In this document: piece by piece, positions 17,540 through 25,000 of the stretch
Numbering within the stretch: position 1 is the stretch's first letter
Layout of the letters: each line of letters starts with the position of its first letter
Assembly: GCA_015499985.1 (NCBI GenBank)
Contig: JAAAUF010000586.1
Location: 1 to 25,000, forward strand
Direction of reading: 5' to 3'
Source of the DNA: Haplosporangium gracile
Taxonomy: Eukaryota > Mortierellomycota > Mortierellomycetes > Mortierellales > Mortierellaceae
DNA length: 25,000 bases
Program-made: the position numbers and the translations under genes
Notes under the pieces: model-generated
What the model was told of the DNA's origin: nothing
Database searches by the model: none
Seen by the model: the letters and a program-made list of their open reading frames with translations, nothing else

Positions 17540-18972
17540 GAAGAGACCGACGCAGTGGACGCTGGCGATAGTAGGAATCCGCAATAAGTTCTTCCACCTT
17601 AATGGAATAAAGTCAACCTGTCGTATGACCTGCAGAGAATAATATTCGCTAATGAGTCGGCGATTGGCAAGCCCAATTCGGAGTAAAATACAACTTGGCA
17701 GAAGGAGTGTGACAAAGAGACGGACCAGTTCGACCCGAACAACACTAGAAAGTTGGAGACCATCAAGCCGACGCCGGTAGCGCCTCTTCCCGAGCTCGAG
17801 GGTAGCCGATGACAAACAGTTTTCCAGGCCCCTACTCGAACAACACCTTTGTCCTACGTTGATGCTGCGTCTCTGTCGGGTTTTGCTTCAAGATGCAGCT
17901 GTGTACTTGTATGTTGGAGAGAAGCCGGGCTTTTGATTATCATTACTCGAGACGACGAAAAGTTTGTTCACAGACCCGCTGATTGTGTCGTTGAAGCGCG
18001 ATGTCGTGCAAGCCCTGGAGTTGAATCTGACAAAAGTCTCGTTGCCGCTCAACCTTCCGGATAACATGATGCTGGCCCTGGATGTTTCAAATTCAATTCA
18101 GTCGAACAATATGCAGGCCCTCAAGAACATCCTTACCAAGATGGATGGCAAGGTCGACAGCAGTCCATCGAGAGTGCTTAGGCGAATGACATATTTGGTG
18201 CTCTTGCCAACGCGCTCATTTTTCCAGGACAGCAGATTTACGTACAACAGAAAATCATCCCGGCCCTGCGGCAAGCAATAGATACTGTGACGCGTCAGCA
18301 GCCGACCAACCACGTGGAGGCGCAAGTAGTCTAAATCTGGCAAGGACTACATGCTGGTCATCACCTATCTTTTTCAAGAGCTCCACGGGACCTACCTGCA
18401 CCTGCAGTGTCGGCAAGGCCTCCTTCGGAGTTGGAGCAGTTGTTGAGGGGTCGTCCATTAACGATAAGGTCGACGTCATAGATCGACATGTCTGGACCAG
18501 GTTCGACAGACAGTCAAGGAGCAGAAACTGGACCAAACTCGGCATCTCAATCCTCGCTTCCTTTACCAACACCAGATCGGGAAGATTGGCTTCACATGAT
18601 CAAGGACCATTCTTTAACCGAGAGTGTGTATAAGGAGCGCCAAATGTTCGAGCGCGCGTTGGACGAGAAACTGGGAGAAAAGAACAGTAAGGGCAAGCGA
18701 CCGCTCAGCCTTGAGAAAAGTCAGTCGAATGGAATTGAAAAGCACACTAGCAAATATAACATTGTCGCATCTGAAGCAGACTTACTCAAGAAAGAGAAAA
18801 TGCAGACGACTGGTTCTTTGGAAGAGAAGGCATCTACACATGTGATTTGAAGTTGGATGGTCTGATCAAGACGAGTTCCCTTCAAAGTGGAGGGCTATAC
18901 TCGCAGTTTGCCACAGATTTTTGTGCGAAGCAGAGGAAGAGGATAGAGGTGGAAGAAGACATGAGCGCGTAA
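17540..18972 (+). pseudogene. Decayed protein-coding gene of unknown family
   Basis: A series of plus-strand segments looks like a single protein broken by stops and frameshifts. At about 17595-17815 one segment contains DLQRIIFANESAIGKPNSE, an in-frame stop, then KPTPVAPLPELEG. In another frame at about 17850-18180 comes LCRVLLQDAAVYLYVGEKPG, one TGA, and SLFTDPLIVSLKRDVVQALE. Then IFGALANALIFPGQQIYVQQ leads to a stop at about 18333, DYMLVITYLFQELHGTYLHL follows, and then 18488-18850 in a Ser/Lys/Glu-rich segment. A further frame runs to a stop at 18970-18972 (LIKTSSLQSGGLYSQFATDF). I do not recognise the family. The pattern is what one expects of an inactivated multi-copy transposon-type gene. 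Some breaks could be introns, but the in-frame stops argue against an intact gene. Confidence 0.45.
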
Positions 18973-19958
18973 TATAGATGCAGATTTCTTTTTTCTTATT
19001 TTTTCAACTATCTTATTTCAAGTTTTATGAACACGTAATAAATAATACGTCTCTTTCTTTATTTTGATGATCAAGTTGTCCTCTCACATATATCTTTGTT
19101 TGGTTTAAAGTGCATAAAACAAAAATGAATGCGAATGTGAATGACATAAGGCTGTCAGGTCAGGTTAGAAACACGTCACAAATAGTAGTGATTTTGAAGC
19201 CCGAACAACCCGTCTTTCGTGCGATGGGTCGAAAGTTAAAAAAAAAACACGACCTCCCGTGTTAAAGCACTATGTTATGATTGTGCATTGTGCGGGCGAG
19301 TGAATTGTGTCTTATGTGCTTTGTGTGCATGAAAAATGCGTATGTGCATTTTGAAGATGGAGCAAAGAAGAGAGAGTGATGGTTGATGTTTGCAGTCCTG
19401 CGTGCTTTTATGTTTGACAAATTGCTGTGCATGCTAAATGCATGTGATACCCTCCCCCCCCCCCCCCCCTTTTTTTTTTTTCGCGCGCTACGTGCGTGTT
19501 AACAGCCCATTTTCAATTTTAATTTTTCGAATAAAACAAGAGTTTCAAACACTCAAACATCAAATTGAAATCATGCCAATGGCCGTGTCTCAGAAAAATT
19601 ACTCTTCAAACACTTTCGACATGTACTATGGCACCATCTTCATGTTTTAGAAGTCAGAAGAAATTGAGATTAATAAAGTGAAGTATTATTGCCATAAACT
19701 AAAACTAAAAGAAGGGTCCCATAAATTGGGAAGGCTAAATTAGAATAGTTGTAATTTCCAAAAAGGACAGTCGATAAAGAGCTAGCTGGAAAAAAAAAGA
19801 GGAAGGCAAAAAAAAAGCGGAAGGAGGCACCATTGTGTTGACTACATGAAGAAAAATAATAACATAGGTATAACAATGATTATTTAAATTATCTTCAAAA
19901 TAAGAAAAAATACAGCGGAAACCCCTGATATCGTTTTTTTTTAAAAAACTTACTTTGA
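18973..19958. other. Intergenic region, no supported gene
   Basis: AT-rich, with a C-run followed by a T-run at about 19454-19481 and short hairpins (CTTTCG at 19214 against CGAAAG at 19230). It includes the 3' flank of the Rds1-like gene. No gene is seen. Confidence 0.5.
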
Positions 19959-21215
19959 TTATCCGGACTGGTACAAGGCGGGACCTGCAACAATGTGAGC
20001 ATTCAATTCGCTCAGATTTGCGGGAGTCACGAAAACGTCGTCGTCGACAAGGGCCACAAACACGGTTCCATTAATGACATGGTGGCCGCGAGTAGTGAGG
20101 CCTGGGTAAAGCGAGGGCACATCGGGCTGCTTTGTAGTGGAGCTGCCGGCCATATCATCTTTAGCCTTGGGGAGCTTGATATCCTCAAGTGGTGTGTATG
20201 TGACGTTGAGTTGACTGATCCAGGCAGCGAATTTAGGCGCACCAGCATTGGTGCTGGTATTATATTTGCCATCAGGGCCTACTTTCTTGCCAGGAGCATC
20301 GAACTCAAACTTGACCTCTCTGCCAGAGTAGCTGAGAGCAGTGCGATCAGTGGAAATGGCGGGGCCGAAATGAGGATCGGTGCTGTTGGGGTTGTTGGTG
20401 ATGCGAAGCTCAGGGAACACTTGCCAGATCAAAGGATACTTGTGGTTGACCTCGGGGCAAGAGACAATGTAGCGAGCTTGCAACGACCATTGCATACTCT
20501 GAGTGATACCGGTCTGGAACCACACAGGCATAGGGAAAAGACCTTCAAACTGACGGAAGACCATCTGCTGACGGGCTTCGGTTGTGACGGTCTGTAAGAG
20601 CAACTGCGCTGAGGGTCGCGAGTTCAGGTGCTCAATAAAGCCGATGACACCTGCTTCGCCGACTCTGGTGATTTGCTTGCTAAAAGTGATAAACTCTTGG
20701 ACGGTCTTGAACGGATACTTGTACGTGCAGGGTTTGGCAGCAGCTGGGCCAAGCATATTGTAAACGTTGGTAGCATGACCAACCTCCTGGTCTGCCATGT
20801 AGGCGACAAGATCGCGGTCGGCCTTGTTCAAACCGGCATCCTCGAAGTCCTTAAGGGAGAACTTGTCAAGCGCGTAACGGAAGAGATCAAGCTCGATCCA
20901 TTCGGTATACAGGGCGATGCTCAGCGACTGGTAATCAAAGTCAGAGAGCGGGTGATAGATGGGGGTTTCATTCAGAGCGAGACCACCAGCAGGAGTGTGA
21001 GGCTTTGGCAGAGGATCGTGAAGTTTTCCATTGGAGGTGTAGCCCTTGTTGACGGGAAACGGTGCAGTAATGTTACCGCTGATTGGCTTTTCATGGATCG
21101 ACCTATTGGGCGCTTCTGGAGGGATGGGCGTTTGAGCGAGAGCCGCAGGGGCAGCACTGGCAAAGCCTACGAGGGATAAAGTCGCAATTAAAGCAAGGTT
21201 TAGAATGGAAGGCAT
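19959..21215 (-). CDS. Rds1-like secreted ferritin-like domain protein
   Basis: Encodes 418 aa. Residues 1-21 form a signal peptide with an Ala-rich cleavage region. From about residue 85 a ferritin-like four-helix domain follows, with metal-type residues in the usual order: ALYTEWIELDLF (Glu105/Glu108), DQEVGHATN (E-x-x-H, 144-147), GVIGFIEHL (Glu195) and TTEARQQM (Glu213). This is the layout of the Ferritin_2/Rds1 family. In fission yeast Rds1 responds to glucose, ammonium, phosphate, CO2 and temperature. The enzymatic activity of the family is not established. The frame begins four codons earlier with a non-ATG codon; the first ATG is at 21215. A TATAAG lies at 21276-21271 on the minus strand. 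No intron is needed. Length is close to other family members. It is extracellular or secretory by inference. Confidence 0.9.
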   Translation of the reverse strand: MPSILNLALIATLSLVGFASAAPAALAQTPIPPEAPNRSIHEKPISGNITAPFPVNKGYTSNGKLHDPLPKPHTPAGGLALNETPIYHPLSDFDYQSLSIALYTEWIELDLFRYALDKFSLKDFEDAGLNKADRDLVAYMADQEVGHATNVYNMLGPAAAKPCTYKYPFKTVQEFITFSKQITRVGEAGVIGFIEHLNSRPSAQLLLQTVTTEARQQMVFRQFEGLFPMPVWFQTGITQSMQWSLQARYIVSCPEVNHKYPLIWQVFPELRITNNPNSTDPHFGPAISTDRTALSYSGREVKFEFDAPGKKVGPDGKYNTSTNAGAPKFAAWISQLNVTYTPLEDIKLPKAKDDMAGSSTTKQPDVPSLYPGLTTRGHHVINGTVFVALVDDDVFVTPANLSELNAHIVAGPALYQSG

Positions 21216-21270
21216 ATCAACGGGCAAGGATGGTTGAGTGTAACAGTTAAGCCGGGTGTTTAGGGCCCCT

Positions 21271-21276
21271 CTTATA
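21271..21276 (-). promoter_or_regulatory. TATA-like box of the Rds1-like gene
   Basis: TATAAG on the minus strand, 56 bp upstream of the ATG at 21215, in an otherwise GC-mixed stretch. Confidence 0.45.
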
Positions 21277-21315
21277 CTATTTTCTTTCCCATGAACTAGC
21301 TGTAATGGCTGTACG

Positions 21316-21648
21316 TCATGCTTTGCTCACCCCCAGGTAAAACGGAGTTGCTTGATGCATAATGGCATAATCCGTTCTGGTTCTGAAAAGTAAAAGCGCA
21401 TTGGTCAGGATTGATAAGACAGAGCGATCCTTTATTTTCATCTCCTCTGTCTATACATACCTGGCTTGCGCCCATGACTCCTCCGATCTACTCCTTAATG
21501 GCAATAGGGGTACTGATATGCGACACGCCTTACAGTATTCTCCCGACATTAGCTCCATCTGAGACTTGAGGCGGTAACTGGCATGCAGGGATTTATTTTT
21601 CGGTTGAGGTGAATACGAGACCGTGCTCATGCTGTCTGCTTTAGTCAT
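21316..21648 (-). CDS. Possible small two-exon gene, unknown product
   Basis: Exon 1 (21648-21461) begins at an ATG and ends GCCAG at a perfect GTATGT donor. The acceptor is TTTTACTTTTCAG ending at 21383, with a CTGAC branch candidate upstream; the intron is 78 nt, the same length as the transposase intron. Exon 2 (21382-21316) continues in frame to TGA. The product would be 84 aa, with a YCKACRI phrase but no recognised domain. A second in-frame ATG lies six codons on. An acceptor-like GGGCTTAG about 30 bp upstream means a further 5' exon is possible. It ends 40 bp upstream of the TATA-like box of the Rds1-like gene, so it could also be a spliced leader region of that gene or a noncoding transcript. 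Confidence 0.35.
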
Positions 21649-21725
21649 AAAAAAATTCCATCTCACACTAAGCCCAAATTACACGAAATATTTTTCCTTT
21701 TTGCTTCAAACATGTATATGGTGTG

Positions 21726-21856
21726 CAGAGACCTGGCCTGATGTGAGATAAGGTCAATTTTCGGGCTGATCAGGTCAAAAAGTGGTCTAAAAAGTTGGTC
21801 TAACTGACCTGATCAGCCCGAAAATTGACCTGATCTCACATCAGACCAGGTCTCTG
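21726..21856. mobile_element. hAT-type hairpin MITE (131 bp) with exact 8-bp target duplication
   Basis: The left arm 21726-21777 and right arm 21805-21856 are inverted copies of 52 bp differing at two positions, with a 27-nt loop. The ends read CAGAGACCTGG. The flanks are ATGGTGTG at 21718-21725 and ATGGTGTG at 21857-21864, a perfect 8-bp duplication, as hAT transposases make. The near-perfect arms and exact duplication point to a recent insertion. It lies 78 bp upstream of the ATG of the small two-exon candidate gene. RNA across it would fold into a long duplex. Confidence 0.9.
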
Positions 21857-22379
21857 ATGGTGTGAACGCCATTGGGGCTCGCTCACCCATATACCCTGCG
21901 TTACGGTGGCGTCGCGTCACTGTAAAAATGTATTTGGAAAAGAGCGGCGAAATATTTGTGGGAAACTAACGTCCAATTGTTGTTGCTGCTGTTATTTGGC
22001 GCATCGGCCAATAATATAATATTCTTTTCAATGTTACCATTAACAGACACACTCCATTCTATTATTGCATCGGTAAAACATCCCGCAGAATACCGCAATA
22101 GCTGGTAAGGGATATTTTTGCTCCGGTAGCTAAGCATAAGAAAAGAAGCCACAGAAAAGCAAAATAGCAAAAAAGCGAACAAACTATGAGTAATGGGAGC
22201 GAAAGAGCAAGACAAAGAGAGGACTAACTCGCCCTCCCCCTTCGTTAGGAACACTACCCAATAACCCCATGGTTGACGGCTCGGTCAGATAATCATACTG
22301 TGACGCGCATTCAAAAGGAGCTGGAGAGCATCTGCATTTCACGCCCTGCTCCCCACTTCACAGATAAAAATCTAAAGGT
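21857..22379. other. Intergenic region, no supported gene
   Basis: The minus-strand open stretch from 22254 to 21901 begins with GTG and shows no family. Nothing else is callable. Confidence 0.45.
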
Positions 22380-22811
22380 TCGAAAGTTGAACAGAGATGG
22401 CTGCAGATTGATTGCAGACATGGAAGTACTGTGGAATGGGTGTACAGAGAGCGCTTACTGAGAGATGGTCCCGGTGAGAGACATGACACTTCACACTCCA
22501 GATACCCTGTTGATCTAAGTGAAAAGGGCGCGTTAAAAAAGGCAGACTTGTTAGTTGTTCGAGGCGCTCATATACCCGTGTACGCACAAGTTAGGGCAGG
22601 ATGGAATGAGGCACCAATTTGACATCCTGGCGGACCTTCAGCGTACAAAGTTTGGCCACAACTCCTGGAATCGCTTGCCTTAGAAAACGAGGACAGTTGC
22701 GAGACGCTTCTGGGGGTGAGGTATGATCCTTTGCAATGCAAGCTGCTCCAAAGACAGGGGTTCGAAGTTTTACGATATAGTCACCTCATGTATCGTACTA
22801 AGGATTAGAAT
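22380..22811 (+). pseudogene. Decayed reading frame of unknown family
   Basis: One plus-strand frame is open from 22380 to a TAG at 22809-22811, except for a single TGA at 22620-22622. It reads like protein, for example VEWVYRERLLRDGPGERHD, KKADLLVVRGAHIPVYAQ, and after the stop VWPQLLESLALENEDSCETL and FEVLRYSHLMYRTKD. No ATG start is evident and I recognise no domain. It may be the C-terminal part of a decayed transposon or host gene. The TGA could be bypassed by an intron, but no good splice sites surround it. Confidence 0.35.
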
Positions 22812-23110
22812 ACTATTGAACAGCGTTGATTTACAAGTCAAAAAGCTACTGTGAAAACGCAGGTCCAAGGTGCTGGACTATAGTTTCTTAGTGTTCGCAC
22901 GGCAACCGTTGCTGGATTAGAGTTCTATTTTAAAATTGTGAGAACGATACTGTTCGCAACGTAACTGTACAACCACATAACCTTAACTGTATTCTACCTT
23001 CTAAATGTATCGTACTAAGGGATAGAGTACGACTAAGGTGATTGCTCTTTGAAAACAAGGATATCGTTCCTGGACTTGTTAATATTCCTTGCGTCCGTTT
23101 TGAGTGAACG
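22788..23110. repeat. Diverged direct repeats around ATGTATCGTACTAAGG
   Basis: ATGTATCGTACTAAGG occurs at 22788-22803 and again at 23005-23020, each followed by a similar GATTAGAATAC/GATAGAGTAC and then by weaker similarity (GAAAAC, CTGGACT) over about 100 bp. A related GGATTAGAGTTCTA lies midway at 22914. This suggests two or three old repeat units of about 106-112 bp, or a 217-bp duplication. Confidence 0.5.
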
Positions 23111-23656
23111 CCGTAATTGGTACCGATACTTTCGAGTGTGACCCTTACACTTTTACTCTTGGTCAAGTCAGCGTGGTGAACTCCAAGTCCTACTTTGCTC
23201 GTCTATTCCTCATTGGTGGTATCGTGGATGATGACGTGTAGACATAGAAACTAAACGTGGTTGTACCACCTATGTTTACTGCGTTTTTTTTGCCCATACA
23301 AACAATCGTCATAGTTACCGTGTTATTTACTTCTATTCAAAAGTCTGTTATTACCCTTACTATAAATACACCATATATCGAAAAAGACTGTGTGGCCCGG
23401 GACCCGAGGGTCCCAGGTATTTCCTGCCACAACCTATGCTAGACTATCTCATCATTTTCAACTTCACACACGTGTGGCATGCTATTATTTTACTCGCAGG
23501 AGTTTCGTCACATTTACAGGACGTTCCCGCATAAACGCATAACTGCCGTTGTCTTAAGGTTGCCCTATTTAAAGCCCGTCATTTTTTTCGCGCAAGCTAA
23601 GAATCCATGTCCCTGGTTATAAAATTTTTCATCATCTTTTCCACGCACGTTCAAGA
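22812..23656. other. Intergenic region and caleosin promoter
   Basis: It holds the diverged repeats described above and the promoter of the caleosin gene. No gene is seen. The open stretches are short and lack family features. Confidence 0.5.
23566..23573 (+). promoter_or_regulatory. TATA-like box of the caleosin gene
   Basis: TATTTAAA 84 bp before the ATG at 23657. A second candidate, TATAAAA at 23618-23624, is only 33 bp before the ATG, which would leave almost no leader, so the first is preferred. Confidence 0.4.
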
Positions 23657-24480
23657 ATGACCTCTTCACAATTTCAAGTTTGTCTAAAAGAACAGCCTGC
23701 TTCTGTCGAACGCAAACCGTTTTTGCAGAGCAACAGCAGCAGTAGTCATGGACTCACGGACCTTGGCACTGGAAGAGTCAACACTGCTGCGACACCCGCT
23801 CACCACTATGGAACCCTCAAGAACGACTGGGCTAAAGAGCACTCGCACGAAACGGTCCTACAGCAGCACTGCAGTTTCTTTGACAGCGATGGCGACGGCA
23901 TTATCTGGCCAATCGACACGTTCCGTGGTTTCCATGCACTCCGTTTCAATATCTTCCTCAGCCTTCTCGCCGTTTTTATTATCCATTTTAATTTTTCTTA
24001 CCCGACTGCTCCTTCTTTGATACCTGATCCATTCTTTCGCATTTGGATTCAGCGTATTCATAAGGACAAACACGGCAGTGATTCCGGCACATACGACACT
24101 GAGGGACGCTTTGTGCCGCAGCATTTCGAAGATATCTTTTCCAAATATGCGCCCCCAGGCCAGGATGGTTTGACCTACAGCGACGTCTTGAGAATGCTGA
24201 AGGGTCAAAGAGTGATTATGGATCCCATTGGCTGGTTTGGTGCATTCTTTGAATGTAAGTCGTTTTTCGTTTCTTCTTCATATCAGTAAAATGCATCTAC
24301 TTTTGTGCGGATGACTAATAGCCATGGTCTCTGCTACAATTTACAGGGTCGGCAACCTATTTGATGCTTTGGCCAGACGATGGAGTCATGCGAAAGGAAG
24401 ATATTCGGCGAGTTTACGATGGGAGCATCTTCCACGAGTGGGCTGCAAAGTCAAGTAAGACAAAGGCGCAGAAAGCTTGA
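23657..24480 (+). CDS. Caleosin (lipid-droplet, calcium-binding, putative heme peroxygenase)
   Basis: Two exons, 23657-24254 and 24347-24480, give 243 aa. The intron (92 nt, GTAAGT to TTTACAG) splits a Trp codon and restores the family's FFEWSATYL junction. Order of features: a Ser-rich N-terminus; His71 before an EF-hand loop (FFDSDGDGIIWPID, about 74-87); a hydrophobic membrane-inserting segment at about 97-115; a proline-rich turn (YPTAPSLIPDP) in place of the plant proline knot; then the invariant RIHKDKHGSDSGTYDTEGRF with His135, the second heme-ligand candidate; and the C-terminal LMLWPDDGVMRKEDIRRVYD and YDGSIF. Caleosins sit on lipid droplets or the ER and oxygenate or epoxidise unsaturated fatty acids using hydroperoxides. 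Length is normal and all key residues are present, so it should be functional. Confidence 0.93.
24255..24346 (+). other. Intron of the caleosin gene
   Basis: GTAAGT donor at 24255, CTAAT branch candidate near 24314 and ACAG acceptor ending at 24346; phase 1. Without splicing the frame ends at 24289 and loses the conserved C-terminus. Confidence 0.9.
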
Positions 24481-25000
24481 AAAGCAGTGCAGTGCATTGC
24501 CTGAGACAAGTTTTGAGAGTGACATTTTTCTGCACCAAGTTCTCCGCTGTAGAGCAACAAGAGTTTTTTTTGTTCCCTGTGCTATCGTGTGAAATAACAT
24601 TACTCCGATACGTCATTGCGCACAATTTTCTTGTCTCTTTTTGGTTCGCCTTATCTTTTTAGTAGTCTGTTTCTAAGATTAGTTATGCATGCTTGCCTCT
24701 GAGGGTGACATGCCATTAAACCATATATCAAATACCATTTCACTTTCATCGCGCCATCATCATCCGACTAGCTGTTGCGTTCTAGGAGGGATCGGCCTAA
24801 CTGCCACCCCCCTTTTTTTGTTTAATCCCTAATTTGAACCGAGGTTATAAACGTGGAGTCATCATCTCCCCACAATAGCTTCATTTTTTTGTTTGGGGGA
24901 AGGGGCTTGGGCAGGCAGTTGAGGGAGGAAAGTGAGGAGGGAGAAACGAAATAATGCTTATTGCGGTGTTATTCTTCAAAGTGTAAAAGAAAAAAAGCCT
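24481..25000. other. 3' flank of the caleosin gene, no gene seen
   Basis: Contains the presumed 3' UTR and AT-rich DNA, then a G/A-rich stretch at about 24893-24950. Open stretches on both strands are short and lack family features. Confidence 0.5.

Noticed and set aside
17531..17815. 94-codon open frame on the minus strand
   Set aside because: The opposite strand reads as a more protein-like, decayed sequence that continues on in the same direction; this one has no support.
19995..20597. 200-codon open frame on the plus strand
   Set aside because: It lies wholly antisense to the Rds1-like gene, begins with GTG and has no family features; the minus-strand frame explains the openness.
20628..21179. 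183-codon open frame on the plus strand
   Set aside because: Also antisense to the Rds1-like coding sequence, with no recognisable domain.

Overview
The window looks like nuclear DNA from a filamentous fungus. The reasons are: short introns (about 78-142 nt) with CTAAC/CTGAC-type branch sites; a fungal-type caleosin and an Rds1-type ferritin-like secreted protein; gene spacing of several kb; and intergenic DNA full of decayed transposons (DIRS-type reverse transcriptase, a DDE transposase, hAT MITEs). The overall style, including leucine-rich-repeat relics beside DIRS debris, fits an early-diverging fungus such as Mucoromycota/Mortierellomycotina. That placement is inference, not proof.

Layout. 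1-1074: AT-rich intergenic DNA with short repeats. 1075-2196 (+): intronless medium-chain dehydrogenase/reductase. 3262-4844 (-): relics of a leucine-rich-repeat gene and of a frameshifted DIRS reverse transcriptase. 5313-5531 (-): a small secreted six-cysteine, knottin-like peptide with its own TATA box. 5865-5984: a hAT-type MITE with an 8-bp target duplication. 6666-8014 (+): decayed DDE transposase. 8015-10711: no convincing gene. 10712-12814 (-): a multi-exon gene whose C-terminal half is a divergent UCH-type deubiquitinase domain with an intact Gln-Cys-His-Asp set. One intron is GC-AG, and the N-terminal half is unrecognised. 12815-17539: intergenic, with a foldback, a GTT tract, a 13-bp minisatellite and a C-rich putative solo LTR. 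17540-18972 (+): decayed unknown protein gene. 19959-21215 (-): Rds1-like protein. 21316-21648 (-): possible small two-exon gene. 21726-21856: near-perfect hairpin MITE with an exact 8-bp target duplication. 22380-22811 (+): decayed unknown reading frame. 23657-24480 (+): two-exon caleosin. 24481-25000: no gene seen.

The genes do not form an operon or an obvious cluster. The secreted peptide, the Rds1-like protein and the caleosin (lipid droplet/peroxygenase) each belong to families linked to the cell surface, stress or lipid storage, but no shared pathway can be argued from position. The observations I find most worth following are the UCH-type gene revealed by splicing, the knottin-like peptide, and the two hAT MITEs that sit upstream of minus-strand genes.
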